DNA of 64,000 nucleotides from an uncultured Alphaproteobacteria bacterium (GCA_937926445.1 CALBAK010000052.1:1-64000); one strand, 5' to 3'. Positions 53,289 through 62,487 are shown, counted from the first letter of the stretch. Notes: generated from the letters alone by a model not told the origin. Made by a program: numbers and translations.

Positions 53289-53836
53289 GCGCCGGCCCCG
53301 TCCGCGCCGGCCGCGAACACCGTCCCCTCACGGGCGGGCAAAAGGGCGAACAGCGCCGCCGGCACCGAGAGCCCGATCCCCGCGAGATAGGGTGCCCAAT
53401 AGAGCAGCACCGGCAGCCCGAGCGTCGGCGAGACGTCACCGAGCAGGAGCCGCGCCTCGGCCTGTCGCCAGCCGTAGAGCAGCAGGAGGAGGAGCAGCCC
53501 CGCTTCGGCGAGGGCGACCGCCACGCGCAATAACCGCTTCGGGCCCGCCGGCAGGCGGTCGGCGAGGAACTCCACCGCCACGTGCGTGCCGCGCGCGAAG
53601 GCCAAAGGCAAAGCGAGGCAGGCCGAGGCGACCACGGCGAGCTGGACGAGATCGGTGACGCCCGTGATCGGCGAGCCGAGCGTGCGTCGGGTCGCCACGT
53701 CGGCCAGCACGACGATCATGCCGCCCACGAGCGCGAGCGCGCCAAAAAGCGCGCTCGCCTCGCACGCGCGCTCGAACGCGCGCACGAGCCGCCCGCCGCG
53801 TCCCGCGCGCCCGCCGAGCGTCTCCTCCCCCGCCAC
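53285..53836 (-). CDS. dctQ: TRAP transporter small permease DctQ (system 1)
   Basis: Small membrane subunit of 183 residues with four hydrophobic segments: ALFGALALVGGMIVVLADVA, LVQLAVVASACLALPLAFA, LLRVAVALAEAGLLLLLLLY and LLYWAPYLAGIGLSVPAALF. The pattern RGTHVAVEFLADRLP between segments 2 and 3 is a DctQ hallmark. GTG at 53836 lies 10 bases after the dctP stop and has no good SD; a GTG at 53785 is possible. The stop overlaps dctM. Confidence 0.88.
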   Translation of the reverse strand: MAGEETLGGRAGRGGRLVRAFERACEASALFGALALVGGMIVVLADVATRRTLGSPITGVTDLVQLAVVASACLALPLAFARGTHVAVEFLADRLPAGPKRLLRVAVALAEAGLLLLLLLYGWRQAEARLLLGDVSPTLGLPVLLYWAPYLAGIGLSVPAALFALLPAREGTVFAAGADGAGA

Positions 53837-53846
53837 GACGCGCGGG

Positions 53847-54881
53847 TCAGGTGCGGGCGAGTTCGACCATCCGGGCGTAGATCGTCCGGGCGTCGGCCAC
53901 ACCCTCCCGCTCGAGGCGGCCGAGCTCCTCCTGGATCAGGGGCTCGAGGGCCGTGCGCCAGCGCGCCCGTTCCTCCGCACTCGCCACGACGATCGTGTTG
54001 CCGCGGGCCTGGGCGGCCGCCTTGCCGTCGGCATCGGCGCGAGCCCAGGCGGCCACGATGCGCGGCAGCAGCTTCTCGCCCGAGAGCTCGTCGATCGCGG
54101 TGCGGATCTCGGCCGGCAGGCCCTGATAGCGGCGCTCGTTCATGACGATGTAAAAGGAAACGGTGTAGGCCGCGATGTCGAGATGGAAGCGGGTGACCTC
54201 GGCGAGCCGGAAGGAGTGGACCGGGTCCCAGGGCAGCACGTAGCCGTCGAGCGTGCCGGCCATCAGGCTCTCGTAGATCTGGCCGGGCGGCAGGCCCACG
54301 GGCGTCGCACCCAGGAACGTCAGCATGTTGGAGACGACCGGGGAGGGGGCCCGGATCCTCAGCCCCTTGAGGTCTTCCATCCGCTCCACCCGCTGCGCGC
54401 GTGTGTGGATCAGCCCGGGATTGTGGGCGAAGAGCGCGAGCACCTTGACGCCGCGATACTCGTCTTTGAGGAGTTCGGGATAGAGCGTCCAGAGGATCCG
54501 GCTCGCCTGCTCCGCACTCGTCGTGAGGAACGGCATGTCGATGATGCCGGTGCGCGGGAAGCGGCCTCGGGGAATGCCGTGCAGGCCGAGCCCCACGTCC
54601 ATCACGCCGGCCAGCACCTGGTCGAGCTGGTTGTTGATGTTGCCGAAGGCCGTGTTGCCCGCATGGAGCAGGATCTTCACCCGCCCGCCGGTGCGCTGTT
54701 CGAGGTCCTTGGCCCAGGACTCGAGCACGTCCGTGTGCAGCCTGTGCACCGGCGGCAGATAGTGCGAGACCTTGATCTCGAGCGGCGCCTGGGCGCGCAG
54801 GATCGCCGGTGCGGCGAGCGCGCCCGTGCCGGCGATCACGCCTCGGGCGAAACGGCGACGAGAAAACACGCTCGGGCTCAT
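53847..54881 (-). CDS. dctP: TRAP transporter solute-binding protein DctP (system 1)
   Basis: Periplasmic receptor of 344 residues with a Tat-like signal (SRRRFARGVIAGTGALAAPAILRA). Family features: IKVSHYLPPVHRLHTDVLESWAKDL in parts, GGRVKILLHAGNTAFG, LKGLRIRAPSPVVSNMLTFLGATPVGLP cut as LKGLRIRAPS and LGATPVGLPPGQIYESL, and ERRYQGLPAEIR. The Arg in LRIRAPS is the usual carboxylate-binding residue. Start ATG overlaps the stop of the IclR gene (ATGA), and a strong AGGAGGAGA SD precedes it. Ligand unknown. Confidence 0.93.
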   Translation of the reverse strand: MSPSVFSRRRFARGVIAGTGALAAPAILRAQAPLEIKVSHYLPPVHRLHTDVLESWAKDLEQRTGGRVKILLHAGNTAFGNINNQLDQVLAGVMDVGLGLHGIPRGRFPRTGIIDMPFLTTSAEQASRILWTLYPELLKDEYRGVKVLALFAHNPGLIHTRAQRVERMEDLKGLRIRAPSPVVSNMLTFLGATPVGLPPGQIYESLMAGTLDGYVLPWDPVHSFRLAEVTRFHLDIAAYTVSFYIVMNERRYQGLPAEIRTAIDELSGEKLLPRIVAAWARADADGKAAAQARGNTIVVASAEERARWRTALEPLIQEELGRLEREGVADARTIYARMVELART

Positions 54882-55903
54882 CGACGCTCTCCTCCTGCTG
54901 GGGATCGGGATCTCGGGCGATCGGCCGAGGGCTCGGGCCGGCGGCCGGAGGGCGCGGCCGCCTGCGCCGGCTCGGCCTCGCCGGCGGCTCGGCCGCTCGG
55001 CTCGGCCCCGACGGGGACCGCGGCCGCGATTGCGCGGTAGCCGAGCCGCTCGCTCACCGCGCGCGCCTCTGCACGCAGGGCGGTCACGACCGGCCCCTGC
55101 GGCGAAACGTCGAACCGGTGCGAGGGGCCGAGCACGGTGAGCACCGCCCGCACCGCGCCCGTGAAGTCGAAGAGCGGGGCCGAAGCGGCGCTCACCCCGT
55201 CGAGATAGAGGTCGCGCACGGTGGCGATCCCGCCGGCGGCACGGATCTCGCGGCAGAGCGCCGCGATCGGCTCCGCTTCGGCGAGAAGGGCCCGGCGACG
55301 GAGCGGCGCGGCCGCGAGCTCCTCGCGGGCGATCGCGTGCAGCCGCGCATCCTCGCTCGCCGCGAGCAGGCAGCGGCCGGTGGCCGACCAGAGCACCGAC
55401 AGCACGAAGCCGGGGCGGATATTGACCACGACCGGCTCGACGGGCTCCTCGAGGCGCACGATCGTGGGCCCCCGATTGCCGGGAACGGCGAGGAAGACGG
55501 TAGCATCGAGGCCGTCGCGCAACCGCGCGAGCGCGCTCTCGGCGGCACGAATCGGATCGCTCTGCCGCATAGCCGCGAGGCCGAGCGCGATCGCCTCGGC
55601 ACCGAGCGCATAAGCCGGTGCGAGCGGGTCGCGCACCACGAGTCCCGCCGCAGCGAGGCTCTTGAGATAGCGGTGCAGCTTCGAGGGGTGAGCGCCCAGA
55701 TGCGCCGCGAGCGAGGCGAGGCTCGCCCGGCCGCCCAGATCCGCGAGCCCGCTCAGGACCGCACAGGTGGTTGCGGCGGCCTTCACCCCGCCGCGCCCCG
55801 CCCCCGTTCGCGCCGAACCCCGCACCCCGGTCGCCGCCTCCCCGCCGGGCGATGCCCGTTGCCGATCGTGTCCCGTTGCCGATCGCGTATTGCGATTGCG
55901 CAT
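54878..55903 (-). CDS. IclR-family transcriptional regulator
   Basis: Regulator of up to 341 residues. Winged helix at about 42-105 (TTCAVLSGLADLGGRASLAS, LAAHLGAHPSKLHRYLKSLA, AAGLVVRD) followed by the IclR effector domain (ATVFLAVPGNRGPTIV, RPGFVLSVLWSATGRCLLA, VSAASAPLFDFTGAVRAVLT). The ATG at 55903 gives a low-complexity 40-residue leader; the GTG at 55783 (VKAAATTC) would give a normal IclR length and leave the upstream repeats as regulatory DNA. A Pro/Arg/Ala-rich tail ends the protein. It is coupled to dctP and divergent from the P450, so it probably controls both. Confidence 0.87.
   Translation of the reverse strand: MRNRNTRSATGHDRQRASPGGEAATGVRGSARTGAGRGGVKAAATTCAVLSGLADLGGRASLASLAAHLGAHPSKLHRYLKSLAAAGLVVRDPLAPAYALGAEAIALGLAAMRQSDPIRAAESALARLRDGLDATVFLAVPGNRGPTIVRLEEPVEPVVVNIRPGFVLSVLWSATGRCLLAASEDARLHAIAREELAAAPLRRRALLAEAEPIAALCREIRAAGGIATVRDLYLDGVSAASAPLFDFTGAVRAVLTVLGPSHRFDVSPQGPVVTALRAEARAVSERLGYRAIAAAVPVGAEPSGRAAGEAEPAQAAAPSGRRPEPSADRPRSRSPAGGERR
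55855..55885. repeat. 17-bp-period direct repeat near the IclR start
   Basis: CCCGTTGCCGATCG occurs at 55855-55868 and again at 55872-55885. If IclR starts at 55783, the pair lies in the intergenic control region, just upstream of the P450 promoter. Confidence 0.6.
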
Positions 55904-55917
55904 CGCGAAACTATGCT
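55890..55917 (+). promoter_or_regulatory. Candidate P450 promoter
   Basis: TTGCGA at 55890-55895 and TATGCT at 55912-55917, spacer 16 bases. Expected transcription start near 55924, about 97 bases before the P450 ATG. It overlaps the first codons of the longer IclR version. Confidence 0.45.
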
Positions 55918-55918
55918 C

Positions 55919-55953
55919 TGCACGGGTCGGCGGCAAGCGCCCGCACCCGTGCA
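55919..55953. promoter_or_regulatory. Perfect 9-bp inverted repeat at the P450 start site
   Basis: TGCACGGGT (55919-55927) and ACCCGTGCA (55945-55953) separated by 17 bases. The left arm covers the predicted P450 transcription start. Position between an IclR gene and its divergent neighbour makes it a good operator candidate; a 5' leader hairpin is the alternative. Confidence 0.5.
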
Positions 55954-56020
55954 CCGCGCGGATCCGCCCGCCGGGTGTGTTCGGGGGATCCGCCGGCCGC
56001 GACGGGGAGGCATGCGGCAC

Positions 56021-58333
56021 ATGGCCGAGATCACGCGTACCGGAGCTCGTTCCTTCGCGCAGAGCGAGGCCGAAGCCGCGCTCGCCCGGCCCTTCGATCC
56101 CTTCTGCCCGGCCTACATGGAGGATCCGGCGGGTTTCGTGCGCCGGGCGGCCGGCGAGCGGCCGATCTTCTTCGCCCCCGAACTCGGCTATTGGGTCGTC
56201 ACCCGTTACGACACGATCAAGGCGATCTTCCGCGATCCCTGGACCTTCAGCCCCGCGAACGTGCTCGAACCCGTGGTCCCGCATTCGGAGGAGGCGCTCG
56301 CCGTCCTGCGGCGTTACGGTTACGCCATGGCCCGCACCCTCGTAAACGAGGACGAGCCGCAGCACATGCAGCGGCGGCGGGTGCTCATGGCCCCCTTCAC
56401 CCCCGAGCATCTCGCCGCCCACGAGCCGTTCGTCCGCCGGCTCGTGTGCGAGGCGGTCGACGGCTTCGTCGACGAGGGCCGGGTCGATCTGGTCGAGCGG
56501 CTGCTCTGGCCCGTTCCCTTCACCGTGGCGCTCCACTTCCTCGGCATCGACGAGGAGGATCGAGCGCGCATGAAGCGCTTCTCGATCGCCCACACCGTGA
56601 ACGCCTTCGGCCGCCCCACGCCCGAAGAGCGGCTCGCGATCGCCGAGACGGTCGGTCAGTTCTGGCAGTTCTCGGGCGCGATCCTGGAGAAGATGCGCCG
56701 TACACCGGACGGTCCGGGCTGGATGCGCTATTCGATTCGTCAACAAAAACTCTACCCGGAGATCGTCACCGATTCCTATCTCCACTCGATGATGATGGCG
56801 ATCATCGTGGCGGCCCACGAGACCACGGCGTTCGCCGCCGCCAATGCCGTTCGCACCCTGCTCTCCCACCCGACCGCCTGGCGCGAGCTGCACGAGGAGC
56901 CGGCTCTGATCTCGCCCGCGGTCGAGGAATGTCTGCGGCTCGAGGGCTCGATCGCGTCCTGGCGAAGGCGGACCACCTGCGAGGTCGAGCTCGAGGGGGT
57001 GCGACTGCCGGCGGGCGCCAAGATCCTCATGGTGGTGGCCGCCGCCAACCGCGATCCCGCGCATTTTCCCGATCCCGAGAGCCTCGACATCCGCCGCGAC
57101 AACGCCCAGGACCATCTGACCTTCGGCTTCGGTGCCCATCAGTGCCTCGGCAAGAACCTGGGTCGGATGGAGATCCAGATCATGCTCGAGGAGCTGACGC
57201 GGCGTCTGCCGCATCTTCGGCTCGCCTCGCAGGACTTCGACTACGTCCCGAACCTCTCCTTCCGCGGGCCGCAACATCTCCGGGTCGAATGGGACCCGGC
57301 GGCCAACCCGGAACGGCGCGATCCGAGCCTGCGCACACGCCGCCATCCGGCGCGGATCGGGGCTCCCTTGGCCCGCGATCGGGTCCGCCGCGTGCGGGTG
57401 CGTGCGCTCGAGCCGCTCGCGCGGGACGTCCTGGGCCTCGTGCTCGAATCGCTCGACGGGGCGCCCCTGCCGCCCTGGACGCCGGGGGCGCACATCGAGG
57501 TCGAATGCGGCGATCCCGAGCGCGCGCGGGCCTATTCGCTCTGCTCGGATCCCGCGGACCGGCAGATCTGGCGGATCGCCGTCCTGCGCGAGCCCGAAGG
57601 CCGCGGCGGCTCGGTCTGGATCCACGAGACGGTCCGCCCGGGCACGGTCCTCAAGGTCAGGGGACCGCGCAATCGCTTCCCCTTCGACGAGAAGGCCCGT
57701 GGGCCCGTCCTGTTCCTCGCGGGTGGCATCGGCATCACCCCGCTTCTCCCCATGGCCGCCCGCGCGCGGCGGCTCGGCCTCGACTACCGGCTCGTCTATT
57801 GCGGCCGCAGCCGGGCGCGCATGGCCTTCCTCGAGGAACTCCGGGCCCTGCACGGGCCGCGGCTCGAGCTCGCGGTGAGCGAGGAGGGCAGCCGGCTCGA
57901 CCTCGGAGCACTGCTCGCCGCGCTACCGCCGACGGCGCGGATCTGGGCCTGCGGGCCCGTGCGCATGCTCGACGACCTCGAGCGGCTGCTCGGCGATCGC
58001 GCGGAAGGCATGCTCGTCACCGAACGCTTCGCCGCCACCGCCGCCCGGCCCGAAGCCGGAGGCGAGCGGGCCTTCGAGGTCGTGTGCTCGCATTCAGGCC
58101 TCACGCTCGCCGTGCCGCCGGACAAGAGCCTGCTCGAGGTCCTGCGTGCCGCCAATCTCGACGTGCCGAGCGATTGCGAGGAGGGCTTGTGCGGCACCTG
58201 CGAGGTCCCGGTGCTCGAAGGCGAGGTCGACCATCGCGACGCCGTGCTCTCGCGCGCCGAACGGGCCCGGAGCGACCGGATGATGGCCTGCTGCTCGCGG
58301 GCCCGCGGCGCCCGCCTGGTCCTCGCCCTCTGA
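56021..58333 (+). CDS. Self-sufficient cytochrome P450 fused to FMN/[2Fe-2S] reductase (CYP116B-like)
   Basis: Single-chain monooxygenase of 770 residues. P450 domain (1 to about 430): I-helix AAHETTAF (near residue 264) and haem-binding FGFGAHQCLGKNLGR with Cys375. A short linker leads to a phthalate-dioxygenase-reductase-like part: FMN site RAYSLCSDP, NAD site FLAGGIGITPLLPMA and WACGPVRM, then a ferredoxin domain with Cys719, Cys724 and Cys727 in CEEGLCGTC and a later Cys in MMACCS. The layout equals class VII enzymes such as P450RhF. The ATG at 56021 has a GGGGAGG SD ten bases before; an ATG at 56012 is too close to the SD. It ends 15 bases from the converging dctM2 stop. Confidence 0.93.
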   Translation: MAEITRTGARSFAQSEAEAALARPFDPFCPAYMEDPAGFVRRAAGERPIFFAPELGYWVVTRYDTIKAIFRDPWTFSPANVLEPVVPHSEEALAVLRRYGYAMARTLVNEDEPQHMQRRRVLMAPFTPEHLAAHEPFVRRLVCEAVDGFVDEGRVDLVERLLWPVPFTVALHFLGIDEEDRARMKRFSIAHTVNAFGRPTPEERLAIAETVGQFWQFSGAILEKMRRTPDGPGWMRYSIRQQKLYPEIVTDSYLHSMMMAIIVAAHETTAFAAANAVRTLLSHPTAWRELHEEPALISPAVEECLRLEGSIASWRRRTTCEVELEGVRLPAGAKILMVVAAANRDPAHFPDPESLDIRRDNAQDHLTFGFGAHQCLGKNLGRMEIQIMLEELTRRLPHLRLASQDFDYVPNLSFRGPQHLRVEWDPAANPERRDPSLRTRRHPARIGAPLARDRVRRVRVRALEPLARDVLGLVLESLDGAPLPPWTPGAHIEVECGDPERARAYSLCSDPADRQIWRIAVLREPEGRGGSVWIHETVRPGTVLKVRGPRNRFPFDEKARGPVLFLAGGIGITPLLPMAARARRLGLDYRLVYCGRSRARMAFLEELRALHGPRLELAVSEEGSRLDLGALLAALPPTARIWACGPVRMLDDLERLLGDRAEGMLVTERFAATAARPEAGGERAFEVVCSHSGLTLAVPPDKSLLEVLRAANLDVPSDCEEGLCGTCEVPVLEGEVDHRDAVLSRAERARSDRMMACCSRARGARLVLAL

Positions 58334-58348
58334 GGGCCGCGACCCCGC

Positions 58349-59635
58349 TCAGCCCATGATCCGGCCCGGCAGCCAAAGGGCGAGGCCGGGCACGAGCGCC
58401 AAAAGCGCGAGCGACGCGAGCATCGCCACGAGGAAGGGGAGCACGCCCCGGATCACCTCCTCGATCCGCCCGCCCGGCCGCAGCGACTGCACCACGAAGA
58501 GGTTGAGGCCCACGGGCGGGGTGATCAGAGCGGCCTCCACCAGGACGATGATCACCACACCGAGCCAGACCGGATCGAAGCCCGCCGCGACCATGACCGG
58601 GACCACCACCGGCACGGTGGTGATCATCATCGACAGCGTCTCCATGAAGCAGCCGAGCACGAGGTAGAAGAGGACCATCGCCACGAACATCGCCCAGGGC
58701 GAAAGGCCGAGCTCGGTGATGGCCGCGGTGAGCTGGCGGGTGAGGCCGATCGCCGAGAGCACGAAGTTGAGAATGGCGGCCGCGATCACGATCAGCAGGA
58801 TCATCGTCGTGGTCTTGACCGTACTCTCGAGGGCCCGGGCGAGCATGGTCGGGGTGAGCCGGCCGGCGAGCGCGGCCAGCAGGAGGGCGGCGATGACGCC
58901 GAGCGAAGCGGCCTCGGTCGGCGTCGCCCAGCCGGCATAGATCGAGCCCACCACGAGCAGGAACACGAAGACCGGCGGCAGGAGGTGGAGGAGCGAGGCG
59001 AGCCGCTCGCGCCGTCCGACAGCGGCGCCGTCGAGGGAGGGGGGGCCGTTCCGGCGAGCGGAGACCGCGACCACGAGCATGAAGCCGGCGGCGAGGAGCA
59101 CGCCCGGGATCAGGGCCGCGAGGTAGAGCCTCGGGATCGAGGTATCGGTCAGCACGGCGTAGAGGATGATGTTGATCGAGGGCGGGATCAGGATGCCGAG
59201 CGTGCCGCCCGCGGCGAGCGAGCCCGCGAAGAGTTTCTCGTCGTAGCCGAAGGTCTTGGCTTGCGGCAGGGCCACCGTGCCGATGGTGGCGGCCGTGGCG
59301 ACCGACGAGCCCGAGGTCGCGGCGAACAGAGCGCAGGCGGCGATGTTGGCGTGCATGAGCCCGCCCGGCAGCCGAGCGAGCCAGATCGAGAGCGCCGCGT
59401 ACATTCGCTCGGCGACCCCGGCGCGCAGGAGGATCTCGCCCAACAGCACGAAGAGCGGGATCGCCACCAGAAGGAAATCCTTGCCCGTGTTCCAGGCGAT
59501 CTCGCCCATGGCGAGGGTCAGCGGCACCGGCGCGAAGAGCGCGTCGAGGGCGAGCGCCAGCACGCCGAGGGCCGCGGCCACGGGCAGGCCGAGCGCGAGA
59601 AGGCCGAGCAACAGGCCGAGAGTGGTCGCGATCAT
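58349..59635 (-). CDS. dctM: TRAP transporter large permease DctM (system 2)
   Basis: Second TRAP large permease, 428 residues. Landmarks: IPLFVLLGEILLRAGVAERM, ACALFAATSGSSVATAATIG, LPQAKTFGYDEKLFAGSLAA, GTLGILIPPSINIILYAVLT, ATPTEAASLGVIAALLLA and ALITPPVGLNLFVVQSLRP. ATG overlaps the dctQ2 stop (ATGA). It differs considerably from system 1, so the two systems probably import different substrates. Confidence 0.93.
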   Translation of the reverse strand: MIATTLGLLLGLLALGLPVAAALGVLALALDALFAPVPLTLAMGEIAWNTGKDFLLVAIPLFVLLGEILLRAGVAERMYAALSIWLARLPGGLMHANIAACALFAATSGSSVATAATIGTVALPQAKTFGYDEKLFAGSLAAGGTLGILIPPSINIILYAVLTDTSIPRLYLAALIPGVLLAAGFMLVVAVSARRNGPPSLDGAAVGRRERLASLLHLLPPVFVFLLVVGSIYAGWATPTEAASLGVIAALLLAALAGRLTPTMLARALESTVKTTTMILLIVIAAAILNFVLSAIGLTRQLTAAITELGLSPWAMFVAMVLFYLVLGCFMETLSMMITTVPVVVPVMVAAGFDPVWLGVVIIVLVEAALITPPVGLNLFVVQSLRPGGRIEEVIRGVLPFLVAMLASLALLALVPGLALWLPGRIMG

Positions 59636-60261
59636 CGGCCCCCGACCCCCTCGCGCGCCGCCTGCTCCTCGGGACCGGGCGTCCCGGCGAGCCGTCGCAC
59701 GTTCGCAGCGTCACCCTGCAGGAAGGCGAGGGTGGCGCGCAGGCAGAGCGGAACCGCGATCAGGAGGTGGAACGCGAAGCCCGCGAGCCAGAGACCCTGC
59801 GGGATCCACAGAGGCGTCGCGAGCGGGGTCGTGGCGCGGGCGGTGAAGGCGAGGCTGTCGGCCAGCACGAGCCCCGCCCGCTGGCCCAGGAGTGCCAGGA
59901 AGCCGGTGAGCACGAAGAGTGCCACGAGATCGAGCAGGGCGACGATCCGTGCCGGCAGCCGACGGTAGAGCGTATCGACCCGGACATGGCTCCGCTCGAG
60001 CAGGACGAGCGGCAGGCCGAAGCTCGTGGCGATCGCGACGGCGTAGCCCGAGAGTTCGTCGGCGCCGCCGAGGCTCGCGCCCGCGGCCCCGCGCAGCACC
60101 ACCTCCGCCGCCACGAGCAAGGCGGCCGCCAGGATCAAAAGGCCACCGCAGAACGCGAGCGACCGGGCGAAGGCACGAGCGAGCGCGAGCCAGGCATCGA
60201 GCCGGCCGAAGAGTTCCGGCGATCCTGCCGGGCGCGGCGACGGATCGGGACCGACGCTCAA
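59632..60261 (-). CDS. dctQ: TRAP transporter small permease DctQ (system 2)
   Basis: Small permease of 209 residues with four hydrophobic segments (LAFCGGLLILAAALLVAAEV, YAVAIATSFGLPLVLLERS, IVALLDLVALFVLTGFLALL and IPQGLWLAGFAFHLLIAVPL). The loop LERSHVRVDTLYRRLP is the DctQ hallmark. A TTG at 60261 overlapping the dctP2 stop (TTGA) is taken as the start, in keeping with the pattern of this genome. The N-terminal 20 residues are Pro-rich. Confidence 0.87.
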   Translation of the reverse strand: MSVGPDPSPRPAGSPELFGRLDAWLALARAFARSLAFCGGLLILAAALLVAAEVVLRGAAGASLGGADELSGYAVAIATSFGLPLVLLERSHVRVDTLYRRLPARIVALLDLVALFVLTGFLALLGQRAGLVLADSLAFTARATTPLATPLWIPQGLWLAGFAFHLLIAVPLCLRATLAFLQGDAANVRRLAGTPGPEEQAAREGVGGR

Positions 60262-61307
60262 GGTGTCGCGGAGATGCCGACGATGGCGCCCACCGTACGG
60301 TTCCACTCCTCGACGCAAGCGGCACCGCAGCGCTTGGCCCATTTCGGCACGACGACCTCGCGCAACACCCGATCGAGGGTCGCCCGGTCGCGATCGGAGA
60401 CCGGCACGAGCGTCATTTTGCCCTTGCTGCCCATCGTGCAGCTGTCGCGGCCGACGTTGCAGTCGATGCCCTGCTGGGTTTCGACGTCCATCGCCTTCCA
60501 GATGCGGTCTTCGAGGTCGCGAATCTCCCGGCTCAACAGCTCGCGGACCGACGGCGCGAGCCTCTCCCAGGTCTTCAGGTTGACCGCGTGCATCACCTGG
60601 CTCCAACCGACGGGCAGAGCATAGAGGTGGGTGGTCACCTCGTACCATTTGGCGGCATTGCCCGAGAGCGTGCCGGTGATCGCACAATCGACCACCTTGT
60701 TCTGGAGCGCCGGCACGACTTCCGAGAAGGCCATCGTGACCCCGGTGCCGCCAAGCGCCTCGACGAACTCGGCGAGCGTCCGGTTGCCGGTGCGCACTTT
60801 CTTGCCGCGCAGGTCGTCGAGCCCGGAAAGCGCACCGTTGCAGTAGATCACCTGGGCCGGGTAGGGCCAGATCGCGAGCACTTGGATGCCGAACTGCTCG
60901 CGGTAGAAGCGGTCGTAGACCGGTCGGTAGGCGTCCGAGATTCGCCGCGCGGTCGTCACGTCGGGAGCGAGGCCGGCGAGGTCGATGGCCTCGTTGCGCG
61001 GATCGTCGCCCGCTACGTAACCGAGTACGGTCGAGCCGAAATCGATCACGCCCAAGCGCATGAGGCGGAAGATCTCGGCTCCCTTGAGCCCCATCTCGTT
61101 GAAGGGTGTGATCTCGGCCGTGATCGCACCGTTGGTCTTGGCGGGCAGCTCGCGCGTCCAGAAGGGCTGCTCGAAATTCTTGTACTGCGAGAGATTGCCC
61201 CAGGCGCCGACCACCTTGAGATGGGTCCGAGGCAGTTCCTGGGCGACCAGCGGCCCGCTCGCGAGAAGGAGGCCCAGAACGAACGCCGCGATCCGGCCGA
61301 TACACAT
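60258..61307 (-). CDS. dctP: TRAP transporter solute-binding protein DctP (system 2)
   Basis: Periplasmic receptor of 349 residues; ATG at 61307 with an AGGAGA SD. Signal peptide IGRIAAFVLGLLLASGPLVA with cleavage near AQE. Family features: LKVVGAWGNLSQYKNFEQPF, EITPFNEMGLKGAEIFRLMR, DDLRGKKVRTGNRTLAEFVE (binding Arg), GGTGVTMAFSEVVPALQNKV and DCAITGTLSGNAAKWYEVTT. Two Cys pairs near the C-terminus (DCNVGRDSC, RCGAAC) may form disulfides, unusual for the family. First gene after the DUF1445 gene, 38 bases away. Confidence 0.92.
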   Translation of the reverse strand: MCIGRIAAFVLGLLLASGPLVAQELPRTHLKVVGAWGNLSQYKNFEQPFWTRELPAKTNGAITAEITPFNEMGLKGAEIFRLMRLGVIDFGSTVLGYVAGDDPRNEAIDLAGLAPDVTTARRISDAYRPVYDRFYREQFGIQVLAIWPYPAQVIYCNGALSGLDDLRGKKVRTGNRTLAEFVEALGGTGVTMAFSEVVPALQNKVVDCAITGTLSGNAAKWYEVTTHLYALPVGWSQVMHAVNLKTWERLAPSVRELLSREIRDLEDRIWKAMDVETQQGIDCNVGRDSCTMGSKGKMTLVPVSDRDRATLDRVLREVVVPKWAKRCGAACVEEWNRTVGAIVGISATP

Positions 61308-61345
61308 ACCGCTTCTCCTGTCGAGGTCGACAATTTCCGAACGGG

Positions 61346-62161
61346 TCACGGTAGGGCGTACTCCGCGTTGCGCCGGTCGGTCACCAGCATCGAACCCGGT
61401 GCGTGGGTGATGGCGAACGGCACCCGGGCGGCGGCCAGCACCGCCTGCGGTGTCACCCCGCAGGCCCAGAAGACCGGCAGCTCGCCCGGCTCGAGCGGCA
61501 CCGGATCGCCATAGTCCGGCCGGGCGAGATCGGCGATGCCGATCGCCCCGGGATCGCCCAGATGGACCGGGGCGCCGTGTACCGCCGGAAATCGGCCGGT
61601 GATCAGGATCGCGCGGATCGCATCCGCCGGGGAGAGTGGTCGCATCGAGACCACCAGGGGGCCGCGGAACGGTCCGGCCGGTTCGCAGGCGATCGAGGTC
61701 CGATACATCGAGACGTTGCAACCGCGCTCGAGGTGGCGCAGTGGCACCCCGCCGGCGACCAGGGCCTCTTCGAAGCTGAACGAGCAGCCGAGCACGAAGG
61801 CGACGAGATCCGGCCGCCAGAACGCCCCGATCTCGGAGGGCTCTTCGACGAGCACACCCTCCCGCCAGACCCGATAGCGCGGCAGGTCGGTCCGCAGATC
61901 GAGATCCTCGCCGAGCGTGGGGAGCCGCGGGTCGCCCGGCTCGGAGACCGCCAGAAGTGGACAGGGTTTGGGGTTGCGCTGGCAGAAGCGGAGAAAGTCG
62001 AACGCCTCGCGCTCGGGGAGCGCGACGAGATTGCCCTGCACGTAGCCGGGCGCCATGCCGGCCGTGTGACCGCGATAGCCCGCCCGGGCGAGCCGCCGGG
62101 CCTCGAGACCAGTCCGCGCGCTCGGCCGGTTCGCCAGCGTCTCTGCTTCCCGGCTCGACAC
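61346..62161 (-). CDS. DUF1445 family putative hydro-lyase / D-glutamate cyclase-like
   Basis: Soluble protein of 271 residues from GTG at 62161. Conserved family blocks: [18 protein letters not shown] near the N-terminus, [79 protein letters not shown] and [16 protein letters not shown], then [12 protein letters not shown] at the end. Some members act as D-glutamate cyclase and most are uncharacterised. The start is uncertain: a GGGAGGGAGGC element lies too far upstream for the GTG. It heads the second TRAP operon, suggesting that it modifies the imported acid. Confidence 0.85.
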   Translation of the reverse strand: MSSREAETLANRPSARTGLEARRLARAGYRGHTAGMAPGYVQGNLVALPEREAFDFLRFCQRNPKPCPLLAVSEPGDPRLPTLGEDLDLRTDLPRYRVWREGVLVEEPSEIGAFWRPDLVAFVLGCSFSFEEALVAGGVPLRHLERGCNVSMYRTSIACEPAGPFRGPLVVSMRPLSPADAIRAILITGRFPAVHGAPVHLGDPGAIGIADLARPDYGDPVPLEPGELPVFWACGVTPQAVLAAARVPFAITHAPGSMLVTDRRNAEYALP

Positions 62162-62487
62162 TTCGGGAATGCCTCGTGCCTCCCTCCCGCGACCGCGCGT
62201 GGGCTGTACCAGGCGCCGCTCTCCGCCTGCAAGCCCCGTTCCGTCGCCGGCCCGCCTCGTCCGCCGCGGTCCGCCCCGGGCGAACACGGGTTCGGTCGGC
62301 GATCCGAGCGCCGATGCGAAACGACCACGGCTCGCGGCCGGTCGCACAGGCGACCGCCGTTGATCGACGCGCGCCCAGGCGCTCGATCGCTCGGTCGACC
62401 AGGGCCGCCAGCGCGAGTAGGGCGAGGAAGAGGGAGGCGAGGATCATGCACGGCTCCGACCGACGGGCAGAGCCTAGGACGCATAAG
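62162..62487. other. Gap between DUF1445 and HAD genes
   Basis: No supported gene. On the minus strand a frame starting at 62447 gives one hydrophobic stretch ([20 protein letters not shown]) followed by shadow-like sequence, which might be the tail of a lost membrane protein but cannot be assigned. Confidence 0.4.

Noticed and set aside
54809-56020. A 400-residue N-terminal extension of the P450
   Set aside because: It is antisense to the IclR gene and shadow-like; the SD and family start place the P450 at 56021.
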